NCBI GenBank assembly: GCA_016718315.1
Contig: JADKDV010000001.1
Span: 992,001-1,056,000 of the forward strand
From: Candidatus Obscuribacter sp.
Lineage (GTDB): Bacteria; Cyanobacteriota; Vampirovibrionia; Obscuribacterales; Obscuribacteraceae
Length of the DNA stretch: 64,000 nt
Direction: 5' to 3'
Shown in pieces: positions 9,137 to 17,900 of the stretch. The position numbers and the translations under genes are program-made. The notes under the pieces were generated by a model. That model searched no databases. It saw only the letters and a program-made list of their open reading frames with translations, and was not told the DNA's origin. Numbering within the stretch: position 1 is the first letter of the stretch; every line of letters begins with the position of its first letter.

Positions 9137-10063
9137 TTGGCTGCCAAAGTTACAGACGAGCTATCTGATGAGTGGTCTTCTGAGGTCTTTGAACCGGAAG
9201 CAGACGAACCCGTGGAAGCGCCTGCAGAAGGCTTTAGCGAAGACTCGGTAAGACTTTATCTGCGCGAAATTGGCAGAGTCAAAATGATCAAGCCCGATGA
9301 AGAAATCGAGCTTGCCAGACGTATTGCCAAAGGCGACGGCGAAGCTAAAAAGAGCTTGATTCAGGCCAATTTGAGACTGGTTATTTCTATAGCAAAAAAA
9401 TATGTCAACCGCGGTCTACCCTTCCAAGATCTGATTCAGGAAGGCAATCTCGGACTGATTCGTGCTGCCGAAAAGTTTGACCACACCAAAGGATTTAAGT
9501 TTAGTACTTATGCCACATGGTGGATCAGACAGGCGATAAGCCGCGGTCTGGCTGACAAATCTAGAACTATCCGTGTGCCTGTACACATGGTCGAATCAAT
9601 CAACAAACTTAAACGCACCAGTGCCAAACTCTCTCAAGAGCTGGGACGTAAGCCCAATGAGCTGGAGTTATCTGCCGCTCTGGACATTAGCATCACTAAA
9701 GTGCAAGAAATCATCCAGGCCGATAGAGAGCCTGTATCCATGGAAATGCCCTTAAACAGGGATGATGAGACTTATATAGGCGACTTGATTGAGGACAGTG
9801 AGTCCACAAGACCGGATGCCACTACCGCTGAAGAATTGATGCGCCAGGATTTAGGGCGCATGTTAAGTCAGCTGACGCCTCGCGAAAGAGACATTATGCA
9901 TTTGCGATACGGTCTCGAAGACGGTCGCCAGCGCACGCTTGAAGAAGTAGGCCGGCTCTTTAATATCACCAGAGAGCGGGTCAGACAAATAGAACACAAA
10001 GCTTTCCGTAAGCTCAGACAGCCCAACTGGTCCTCTAAATTGGCCGGTTACCTGGAAGATTAA
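9137..10063 (+). CDS. rpoD: Primary (group 1/2) RNA polymerase sigma-70 factor
   Basis: 308-residue sigma factor with regions 1.2 (SVRLYLREIGRVKMIKPDEE, about 36-55), 2.1-2.4 (LIQANLRLVISIAKKYVNRG; FKFSTYATWWIRQAISRGLA, the core-binding and -10-recognition part), 3 (ELGRKPNELELSAAL) and 4.2 (TLEEVGRLFNITRERVRQIE, the -35-binding helix-turn-helix). Region 1.1 is missing; only about 33 acidic residues precede region 1.2. Start is TTG 9137 with GGAG at 9125-9128. It is either the housekeeping sigma or a close cyanobacterial-type paralogue; other copies elsewhere cannot be excluded. Confidence 0.93.
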   Translation: MAAKVTDELSDEWSSEVFEPEADEPVEAPAEGFSEDSVRLYLREIGRVKMIKPDEEIELARRIAKGDGEAKKSLIQANLRLVISIAKKYVNRGLPFQDLIQEGNLGLIRAAEKFDHTKGFKFSTYATWWIRQAISRGLADKSRTIRVPVHMVESINKLKRTSAKLSQELGRKPNELELSAALDISITKVQEIIQADREPVSMEMPLNRDDETYIGDLIEDSESTRPDATTAEELMRQDLGRMLSQLTPRERDIMHLRYGLEDGRQRTLEEVGRLFNITRERVRQIEHKAFRKLRQPNWSSKLAGYLED

Positions 10064-10085
10064 GCCGGCAACTACCTGGAATGTC

Positions 10086-10113
10086 TCGTTTGCTAACACT
10101 ATTAGACAAACGA
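10086..10113. repeat. Stem-loop between rpoD and mgtE
   Basis: Inverted repeat: TCGTTTG (10086-10092) pairs with CAAACGA (10107-10113), and inside it CTAA (10093-10096) pairs with TTAG (10102-10105), with one bulged A and a 5-base loop. No T-run follows, so it is not a typical intrinsic terminator; it may stabilise the rpoD 3' end or be an operator. Confidence 0.4.
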
Positions 10114-10123
10114 CCTACTTGAC

Positions 10124-10139
10124 TGGCACAATGCTTGCT
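10124..10139 (+). promoter_or_regulatory. Sigma-54-like -24/-12 element upstream of mgtE
   Basis: TGGCAC (10124-10129), 5 bases, TTGCT (10135-10139) has the exact spacing of the sigma-54 consensus and would start transcription near 10150, 16 bases before the mgtE ATG. Cyanobacteria generally lack RpoN, so this may be chance. Confidence 0.25.
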
Positions 10140-10165
10140 AGTCTAAGAGCTTCTCAGGTATCACT

Positions 10166-11560
10166 ATGACCGAAAAGCAGCTATTAGCCCCGGACATGCT
10201 CAGCGAGCTTGTGGACAAAGGAGAGCGCCAAAAACTGCGCTTGATTTTGAACGACCAGCATTCGGCAGACCTGGCTGAGTGCCTCTTAGAGCTGGCTCCC
10301 GCCACACGCATCTCTTGCTTTAGACTTTTAGACCTGGATAATGCCAGTGCGCTCCTGGCAGAGCTGGAGCCGCCAAAGCAATCTGAGTTACTCAGGGATC
10401 TGGGCAATAACTCCATTGCCGCCCTTGTCGTCAATATGTCTCCAGATGACGCCGTTGACTTGCTTTCTGAGCTGCCCGAAAACAAAGCCAGAGAAATCAT
10501 CGATCAAGTTTCGGATAACGAAGTAAAAGAAGACCTCACCCAGCTAATGACTTTTAAAGAAGACACAGCTGGAGGCATCATGTCCACAGACTATCTGGCT
10601 CTCAAAGCCAGTATGACAGTGGCTGAAGCCCTGGTCTATTTACGCGAAGAATACGAAGACCTGGAAGAAGAAATTTATGACGTCTATGTCGTTGGCGAAA
10701 GCGAAGAGCTAGTCGGTGTGGTTACTCTTGTCGAGCTTTTGACAGCATCGCCAGAAGTGCTTGTCCGCTCAGTCATGGACGAGGATGTCGTCTCGGTCCA
10801 GGCTGATATCGACCAGGAGCACGCAGCCGAAAAACTCAGTCGTTATGACCTTTTATACCTGCCTGTCGTCAATGAACACAAGCAGCTACTCGGTATTATC
10901 ACCGCCGATGATGTCATCGACGTACTCAAAGAAGAAGCCACAGAAGATATTTACCAGTCATCTGGTATCTCCTCATCAGGCTCCGAAAGCCAGGAACAAC
11001 TGGGCTACAACGTCAGACGCGCTTTTAGTGCCCGACTGCCCTGGCTACTAGTTACACTTTTAATCGAAACAGGTTCGGCATCGGTCATTACTTCTTTTGA
11101 TTCGATTATTCAACAAACCGTACAGGCAGCCAGTTTTATGCCATTACTCTCTGGTGTCACAGGCTCTGTAGCGACTCAGTCCACCTGTATTGTTATCCGG
11201 GGCTCCAACAGGACTAGTGGCTTTGGTCTTAAAGCTGCTCTGCGCAATATCTGGCACGAAATAAAAGTAGGAGTACTGCTTGGTCTTTGCTGTGGACTGA
11301 CAACTTATCTGGCCAGTCTTTTTATGCATAATTCTAGCCAGACCCTGGGTCTTATAGTGGGCATGTCGCTCTTTATAACTATGACTGTGGGTGTAATCAT
11401 CGGTACTTTGATGCCCATGATCTTCGAAAAAATCGGCGTAGAACCAGCCCACGCCAGCGGTCCATTCATTACCAGCATCCTGGATGTCTGCACCATGTCG
11501 ATTTACCTTACAATAGTGCACTTGTTCCTGACTAGATTTCCCAACGCCCTGCGCCTGTAG
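10166..11560 (+). CDS. mgtE: MgtE family magnesium transporter
   Basis: 464-residue Mg2+ channel/transporter of the inner membrane. Domain order: cytoplasmic N domain of helical repeats (residues 1-130; LLAELEPPKQSELLRDLGNN, LLSELPENKAREII), a CBS-domain pair (about 135-255; YVVGESEELVGVVTL and LPVVNEHKQLLGIITADDV) that senses cytosolic Mg2+, then five membrane helices (about 285-464) with the pore segment GVTGSVATQSTCIVIRG. ATG 10166 has AGG 8 bases upstream. It is 18 bases upstream of the carboxylase gene and may share its transcript. Confidence 0.95.
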   Translation: MTEKQLLAPDMLSELVDKGERQKLRLILNDQHSADLAECLLELAPATRISCFRLLDLDNASALLAELEPPKQSELLRDLGNNSIAALVVNMSPDDAVDLLSELPENKAREIIDQVSDNEVKEDLTQLMTFKEDTAGGIMSTDYLALKASMTVAEALVYLREEYEDLEEEIYDVYVVGESEELVGVVTLVELLTASPEVLVRSVMDEDVVSVQADIDQEHAAEKLSRYDLLYLPVVNEHKQLLGIITADDVIDVLKEEATEDIYQSSGISSSGSESQEQLGYNVRRAFSARLPWLLVTLLIETGSASVITSFDSIIQQTVQAASFMPLLSGVTGSVATQSTCIVIRGSNRTSGFGLKAALRNIWHEIKVGVLLGLCCGLTTYLASLFMHNSSQTLGLIVGMSLFITMTVGVIIGTLMPMIFEKIGVEPAHASGPFITSILDVCTMSIYLTIVHLFLTRFPNALRL

Positions 11561-11578
11561 TGATCAAAGTGAGAAAAA

Positions 11579-13153
11579 ATGGAAAAAACCATGGATAAAT
11601 CCGACAAAACTACCGCTAAAGATCCTGTAGCTGAGCTTGTCAGAAGACGTCAGGAAGCCATGGCGGTTAACCCCAAACAAGTCGAGAGTCGTCATCAAAA
11701 AGGCATCCTCACTGCTCGCGAACGTATCGAACAACTGGTCGACAAAGATTCGTTTTTAGAAATCGATCGTTTTGCCGTGCACCAGTGCACAGACTTTGGT
11801 ATGGACGAAAAGCGCGCCTTTGGCGATGGAGTCATAACAGGTCAAGCCACAATCGATGGTCGCCCAATTTATCTATTTGCTCACGATGCCACATTTGTGG
11901 GCGGGGCGCTGGGAGAAGTATTTGCTCGCAAAGTCTGCAAAGTAATGGACCTGGCTAACCAGGCTGGTTGTCCAGTGGTAGGTTTAAACGAAAGTGGTGG
12001 CGCACGCATCCAGGAAGGCGTTAAATCGCTGGCTGGCTATGCCGATATATTTTTTCGCAACGTGGCAAGCTCTGGCGTGATACCGCAAATCTCTGTCATT
12101 TACGGAGCTTGCGCTGGTGGTGCAGTCTATAGTCCAGCGGTGACGGACTTTACGATTATGGTCAAAGACAAAAGCTTTATGTTTGTTACCGGGCCAGAGA
12201 TTGTGCGCACAGTAACAGGCGAAGACGTCACTCTAGAAGAGCTCGGTGGAGCCGTAACTCACAATAGTAAATCGGGCGTAGCGCAGCTTTTGGCCGAGGA
12301 CGAAGAAGACTCCTTTTATCTCACCCGCAAACTACTCTCTTATCTGCCGAGCAACAATTTAGATCCCGCTCCATACGAAGAAGATCTAGACAGCTGCCCT
12401 GTTGACATGGCTGAGCTAGATAGCGTGGTGCCAGCCGAAGCATCTAAGCCTTATGACATGCATAACGTCATCAAAAAAATCTTCGACCATGGCGACTTCT
12501 TTGAGATTTCACCACATTTTGCAGGCAACATCATCACTGGCTTTGCCAGACTGGGCGGGCAATCAGTGGCTGTAGTAGCCAACCAACCCAAAGTACTGGC
12601 CGGCTGCCTGGACATCAACGCCTCAGTAAAAGCGGCTCGCTTTGTACGTTTTGTTGATGCTTTTAATATCCCGCTAATTACTTTTGTCGATGTGCCTGGT
12701 TATCTACCAGGTAGACACCAGGAGCTAGGCGGCATTATCAGACACGGCGCCAAGTTACTCTATGCCTACTGCGAAGCAACAGTGCCAAAACTGACAGTAA
12801 TCACAAGAAAAGCCTATGGTGGTGCTTTTGATGTGATGGGTTCAAAAAACGTCGGTGGCGATTTTAACTTTGCCTGGCCCCAGGCCGAAATCGCAGTGGT
12901 GGGAGCCGAAGCGGCAGTAAATCTGCTCTATCGCAAAGAATTGAAGGATGATAAAGACGGCACCAGATTTAAGGGTCTAGTGAGCGAATTTAGAGAACGC
13001 TTTGCTAATCCATATATCGCTTCTCAAGAAGGATATATCGATGACGTGATCATGCCTTCAGAAACAAGAGATGTGCTTATCAAGACCCTATCCGTACAAA
13101 AAAACAAGCGTGTCGAAAGACCGCGCCGCAAACACGGCAACATACCTTTATAG
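11579..13153 (+). CDS. pccB: Acyl-CoA carboxylase carboxyltransferase (beta) subunit, propionyl-CoA type
   Basis: 524-residue carboxyltransferase with two crotonase-like halves. It moves CO2 from carboxybiotin to an acyl-CoA, most likely propionyl- or methylmalonyl-CoA. Both oxyanion-hole loops are visible: GACAGGAVYSP near residue 180 (with SGGARIQEGVKSL before it) and RKAYGGAFDVMGSKN near 417; the CoA-binding VDVPGYLPG motif is present. No biotin carboxylase, biotin carrier, epimerase or mutase lies nearby, so partners must be elsewhere and the substrate is uncertain. ATG 11579 is used; the in-frame ATG at 11591 (GGA 7 bases upstream) is an equally good start. Confidence 0.93.
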   Translation: MEKTMDKSDKTTAKDPVAELVRRRQEAMAVNPKQVESRHQKGILTARERIEQLVDKDSFLEIDRFAVHQCTDFGMDEKRAFGDGVITGQATIDGRPIYLFAHDATFVGGALGEVFARKVCKVMDLANQAGCPVVGLNESGGARIQEGVKSLAGYADIFFRNVASSGVIPQISVIYGACAGGAVYSPAVTDFTIMVKDKSFMFVTGPEIVRTVTGEDVTLEELGGAVTHNSKSGVAQLLAEDEEDSFYLTRKLLSYLPSNNLDPAPYEEDLDSCPVDMAELDSVVPAEASKPYDMHNVIKKIFDHGDFFEISPHFAGNIITGFARLGGQSVAVVANQPKVLAGCLDINASVKAARFVRFVDAFNIPLITFVDVPGYLPGRHQELGGIIRHGAKLLYAYCEATVPKLTVITRKAYGGAFDVMGSKNVGGDFNFAWPQAEIAVVGAEAAVNLLYRKELKDDKDGTRFKGLVSEFRERFANPYIASQEGYIDDVIMPSETRDVLIKTLSVQKNKRVERPRRKHGNIPL

Positions 13154-13163
13154 ATGACCAAAT

Positions 13164-13976
13164 TTACCTGCTAGGTTTGTTGAGAGCTGGATATACCAAA
13201 TTAAAAGCAAAGCTATCTTTGCTCACAGGCTCAAAGTCAAGAGATTTATTGTGCTCTGGCATCAGATCATTTTCGGCTGGGGCTTCTGGTTCAGCAGCCT
13301 CAGGACTTTGCTCTTCGGCAACCGCTGAGTAACCAATGAAGTTGACATGGACTTGTAAGGGCGAGCCCATATAACAATCAAAGCGAGCCACCGGATCCGT
13401 ACCACCTGTTTCCTTGACAAGATAGTTAAGAGTAGGCTCTCCCGGTTGTGGCGAACCAATAAAAATACCTCTCAATACGCCACCACTTTGACGTACCTGT
13501 AGCTTGGCCACTCTGGCAATAAAATCCTTAACCAGATTGAGCTCCTTATTTTGACGCTCTTTAGCTGGCATCAAAGTAAGCGAAGACTCAAGCAAAAGCG
13601 CCAAAAAGACCACATGATTGGTACTGGTGCGAAAAGCAAGCTCATAAGCCGGCTCGAAGTTGCGACTGACAACACCCGAAGTAACCTGCTTAAACTCAAC
13701 CTTTTCGACTTTGGAAAAAACCTGCCAGAGTCGCATCTGTCTGTTATAAAGCCCAGACTGATGAGCCAATACAAAATATTGAGTAAAGAGATAGCGAACA
13801 AAAGACTCTACCAGAGCCGATCTCTCTAGACCTTCGCCGGGAGGCACAAAATCAAGATTGGCGCAGGCCTGCCGGACGTCAATAGTTGTGCATGTTCTGG
13901 GACTCTGAATAATGGTGCCAAGGTTATAGGCTTCGGGGTCAGAGTTTTTTATCAGAATTGTTGGTATAGATGCCAT
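13164..13976 (-). CDS. Hypothetical protein, 270 residues
   Basis: I recognise no family. ATG start at 13976; the gene converges on the carboxylase gene with 10 bases between stops. Residues 1-190 look like a folded alpha/beta domain with hydrophobic helices (SFVRYLFTQYFVLAHQ, VVFLALLLESSLTLM), with no signal peptide. From about 215 the protein turns acidic and Pro/Glu/Ala-rich (EEQSPEAAEPEAPAEND), like a flexible tail. Charge pattern and the long conserved frame argue that it is real. Confidence 0.75.
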   Translation of the reverse strand: MASIPTILIKNSDPEAYNLGTIIQSPRTCTTIDVRQACANLDFVPPGEGLERSALVESFVRYLFTQYFVLAHQSGLYNRQMRLWQVFSKVEKVEFKQVTSGVVSRNFEPAYELAFRTSTNHVVFLALLLESSLTLMPAKERQNKELNLVKDFIARVAKLQVRQSGGVLRGIFIGSPQPGEPTLNYLVKETGGTDPVARFDCYMGSPLQVHVNFIGYSAVAEEQSPEAAEPEAPAENDLMPEHNKSLDFEPVSKDSFAFNLVYPALNKPSR

Positions 13977-14332
13977 GAAATGGTCGCTCGGGATTACTAA
14001 ACGTCAAACGTGGTACATCTATGGTAGCGGCTTTAAAGGCTAGATGACAGCAGTTAGCAAAAAACGGAGGTAAATTACTGCAAAAATCTTGGCTAATATC
14101 CACCGCGTGGGACATATCAGGTAAACTGGTATCAGGTATTTTGGCGGTTATCTGCTTTTCTGGCGTTAAGCAGTTTCAAATGGAAAATCTTCTATCTATC
14201 GGTTTCCATTTCAATGTCATCACAAGGCACTGGCAAAAGCCCGCGATTCCTTATCCAAGGTTCGCCACTGATTCGGTGCTTATTTTCACAACGCCAATTG
14301 TCGGAGTAAAAATCCAGGTGGGATTCTAGTCT
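13977..14332. other. Intergenic region upstream of the sigma-like gene (356 bases)
   Basis: No convincing gene. The only ORF (TTG 14141 to 14329) has no SD and no family-like sequence. The stretch holds a direct repeat TATCAGGTA (around 14115-14140), an inverted repeat (listed separately), and the leader of the sigma-like gene with SD AGGTGGGA 9 bases before ATG 14333. It is the divergent promoter region for the genes on both sides. Confidence 0.5.
14178..14211. repeat. 9-bp inverted repeat, possible operator
   Basis: AAATGGAAA (14178-14186) and TTTCCATTT (14203-14211) are perfect inverted copies separated by 16 bases. The centre is about 140 bases upstream of the sigma-like gene. The centre-to-centre distance of 25 bases is near, but not equal to, an integral number of helical turns. 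It could be a regulator site or an RNA hairpin in the leader. Confidence 0.35.
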
Positions 14333-14911
14333 ATGGCCCTTTTACCGGCGAAAAACAGCACACAAGAATTTGATCAGTCAGCTCAGACTATTCTCACTGA
14401 GCTGAAGAAAGGCAGCACGGAAAAACGCAATGAGTTTGTCTGGGAGCGGCAAGAGCGTGTCTTTGCCGTGGCCCTGCTCGGTACTGGCACTCCAGAGAGT
14501 GCAGCTCAGGTTACTATTTCGGCCTTTAACAATGCTTTTGGTTCACTTGGTCACTCCATCCCCAAAAACAGCGAAACGTCAGTCTGGGACTGGCTTTCTC
14601 AGTTTGTAGTGGAAGCCATGGGTGAGTTTCACGCTGAAGTCTCCGGTCCGCCCGAAGAAGATGAAATCGATCCGGCCCAAGATGGCTCGGCCAACATGGA
14701 CTGGGAAACCACAGTTTTGCTTGGTGTGCAGCGAGTAAAACGCTGCATCAATCAGCTGCCGCAGGAGCAAAAGCGCATCTTTTTACTGCGTCACTCATTG
14801 GACCTCAATTACGATCAAATCTCGATAGTGACCAATCAACGAGTAGAAAAATGCATGGCTCTGCTCTACCGTGCCCGAGTACAAGTGGTGAAATGTCTGG
14901 GCCGTGGCTAA
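14333..14911 (+). CDS. Atypical ECF-like sigma-70 family factor
   Basis: 192 residues with a sigma-70 layout. The C-terminal region 4 is recognisable (residues about 138-190: INQLPQEQKRIFLLRHSLDL, then YDQISIVTN and YRARVQVV), matching the ECF pattern LP..R.v..LR...L.Y.eIa.......v.s...RAR. Region 2 (about 30-95) is degenerate: AAQVTISAFNNAFGSL is where the DLvQEtFlraw core is expected and VWDWLSQFVVEAM replaces the -10-binding helix. An acidic linker (PPEEDEIDPAQD) joins them. ATG 14333 has a strong SD. The next gene, 27 bases downstream, begins with an anti-sigma-like domain, supporting a sigma/anti-sigma pair. It could instead be a sigma-derived DNA-binding protein that no longer initiates transcription. 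Confidence 0.75.
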   Translation: MALLPAKNSTQEFDQSAQTILTELKKGSTEKRNEFVWERQERVFAVALLGTGTPESAAQVTISAFNNAFGSLGHSIPKNSETSVWDWLSQFVVEAMGEFHAEVSGPPEEDEIDPAQDGSANMDWETTVLLGVQRVKRCINQLPQEQKRIFLLRHSLDLNYDQISIVTNQRVEKCMALLYRARVQVVKCLGRG

Positions 14912-14938
14912 AAGTTACAAGATAGGAATTAAGATTAC

Positions 14939-17900
14939 ATGTCCGACGCTCAATACCGATTGCTAATTCAAAGATCTTTTGACGAGGAGCTCAATAAACA
15001 AGAGCACCGCGCCTTGATTGAGCACCTGGAATCGTCGGAATCCGGTGCCAAATTTCATCACCAGCTGGATCAAATGATCCAGGCCGCTCAAGATACGCCG
15101 CTACCTGACGAGCTAAGACCACAAAACCCCGAAGCCCTCGCGAGAATGATCATGGAACAACTACCACAGAAAAAAGGCTCTGTCTTTGGTTTCTTAGGCA
15201 ATTTATTCAGCGGGTTGAGCAAAGGCAAGAGTAGCGCTCCGGCACCTCAAAAACAAAAGGTCGGCAAAGCCCCCAAAGCAGCTCCTCAAAAGGGCAAGGG
15301 CAGACCAGGCAAGCCGCAAGAAGACGAAGACATGCAAGAGCAGGAAGATTCCGGCTCAGCCAGTCGTGGTCCTGGTATGAAGTTTCCGCGCAAGGGCAAA
15401 GAACTCAATGCTGACCAGATAGAAAGCCAGGTTGGTGGTTTTGGTCGTCTCAAATCAATCGGCAATAAGGCCCAAGAATTAGAAGACAACAGAGAATCTC
15501 AATCCACCACTCGCTCACTGGGCGAAAAATTCAGTATGCCTTGGGCCAACCAGGAAGGTCCTAATGAAGGTCCACTGACACTGGCAGAGTCAATCAAACG
15601 CAAAGTAACTGAATCTCAAAAGCTCTCGCCCATCGATGAAGATGATATGACCGGATCACAAAACGACACCGGTTCATCTGGTTTTGGTCGCGGTTCAGCA
15701 CCTTCATCCACAGGCACAGAAGGCTGGAGTGCTCCCATTTCAATGCCCAACCAACCAGCCGCACCTCAAGCCGATTGGGCTGGTGGCTCCGGTGGTGGCT
15801 TTGCTGCAAACAGTCAACCACCAAACTTTGCCCAGCAACCTGGCATAAGTCAATCTGGCATGGGTTCAATGCCTAAGCCTCAAGCACCTCAACCTTTTGG
15901 ACAGCAACCAGCAGCATTCAACAAACCAGATATCGGTCTCGCCGATAAAGGCGAACGCGGCTCTGCCATCGGTCTTGCACCTCAAGCTAAGCCCGAGCCA
16001 ATAAAAGCGGCGCCAGGCTCAGGCACCGGCACCGACTGGGGTGGCGGATGGTCTGGCGGCGGTAGCAATACCGAGCAATCTGGTTGGGGCAATCAAGCTC
16101 AACCAGCTCCGGCTGCCGCACCTGCTCCCCAAGCAGAAGCACCAAAAGCAGACTGGGGCTCAGGATGGGCCACACCATCAGACCAGAGACAGCCGCTCAA
16201 ATCTTCCGACAGTTGGGCTATGCCGGGCAGCGAAGGGGCTGGCGCATGGGGCGCCGCCAACAATAACAACGCCGAGCCAGAACCACAACAAGCCGCACCA
16301 GCACCAGCTCCAGCTCCAGCAGCCGCTGATCCCTGGGGAGCACCACAGGCACCAGCCGCCAGCATGGATGGCGCAGGCAGCATGGGTTCAGCCGGGATGG
16401 GCAATATGGGCTCAGCCGGAATGGCTCCATCTAATAGCGGCGTCAATATGCAAGCGCAACAACCGGCTGCACCAGCCTGGGGTCAAGAACCCGCAAATGA
16501 TAATGCAGGCTGGAATCAAGCCGCCAACTGGGGTAACGAACAAGTAGCCAGCGCACCAGCACCGATAGCATCAGCACCACAACCAGTGGCAGCAGATCCC
16601 TGGGCGCAGGCCGTACCAGCTCAAATACCCGCTCCTCAAGCAGCGCAGGCACCAGCACAAGATCCCAATATGGCGGGATGGGGTGCACAACCGGCAGCAG
16701 GTGGCTGGAATCAAGCACCGGCGCCAGCACCAGTAGCCGAAATGCCGCAACAGCAACAAGCAGCTGACCCCTGGGCTCAGCCTATTGCCCAGGCCCAAGT
16801 ACCGCCAGTGGAGCCGATAGCTCAACAGCCCCAGGCAGCACCAGGCGGATGGGGCATGCCAGCGACTTCACCACAAGAAGCATTGCAGCAGCAAGCAGCC
16901 AAAGCACCAGCTCAAAAACGTAGCTGGGCAACAGCCGAGCCTGACTTGATTGAGACAGGCACCTTTAGAGCCTTTACACCGACGATGGATAATGCTCTTG
17001 GTGCCAAATCAAAACCAGCCGCCGCACCAGGTGGCTTTGGTGGAGCACAACCAGCAGGTCTACCACAAGCTGGCGCACCACAAGATAACCGCTGGGATAT
17101 TCCTATATCAGAGCGCAACAAAATGCCCGAGGCCGCCCAGGCAGCACCAGCCCCAGTGGCACCGGTGCAGGCACAGCCAGCAGATAACCGCTGGGACTTG
17201 CCCATCCAGGAGCGAGTCAAAATGCAGCAAGACGGTCAACAGGTCGTCGCCGCTCAAGCACCTCAACCAATAAGCCCAGTCGGTATGCCCGGTCAACCCG
17301 GTGGTGGCATTCCAGTCAATCAAATCGTCGACAAAATGGACCAGGTCTTGGCCGGTGGCGGACAAGCTCAGGGACAACCGTCCGATGACAGATGGGATGT
17401 ACCGATTCAAGAGCGCATCAAACAAGGACAGGGCCAGCCAGCAATGGCGCCCGAACCAGCTCCAGCCCAAATCAATAATGGCTGGCAAGCAGCTCCCGCA
17501 CCAGCACCAGCTCCGATGCCTGTTTCTGGCTGGGGTGAAGTAGCTCAACCAGCGCAGACAAGTAATAGTGGCTGGCCGCAAACAGCTCCTACTCCAGTGC
17601 AGCAAGGCGCTGGCTGGGCCCAGGAAGCTCCGGCCGCACCAGCACCAGCTCCTAGTGGATGGGGTGCCGCAGCACCTGCTCCAGCTCCAGCTCCGGCTCC
17701 AGCATGGAATCAAGCGCCGGCAGCTCCGGCGCCACAAGCACCGCAAGTGCACGCCGAAATCACTGACAAGGCAAAAGGTGGCGGACTATTTAACATCAAC
17801 GACAGCGATATCGATAACATCTTTGGTGGCATTGGTGTCAAAGAATCTGTCAGCCAGTCAGTAGTTAATACTGGCGGTGGAGAAGCGGCTCCAGCACCAG

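Noticed and set aside
9054..9251. 65-residue ORF overlapping the start of rpoD
   Set aside because: Runs in another frame through the conserved start of the sigma gene; no SD or family match.
14141..14329. 62-residue plus-strand ORF before the sigma-like gene
   Set aside because: TTG start without SD, no recognisable sequence, and it overlaps an inverted repeat in a promoter region.
16041..16547. Long alternative-frame ORFs on both strands inside the roadblock fusion gene (up to 214 residues)
   Set aside because: They arise from the repetitive Pro/Ala/Gln codons of the true frame, which leave other frames open; no SD and no family-like sequence.
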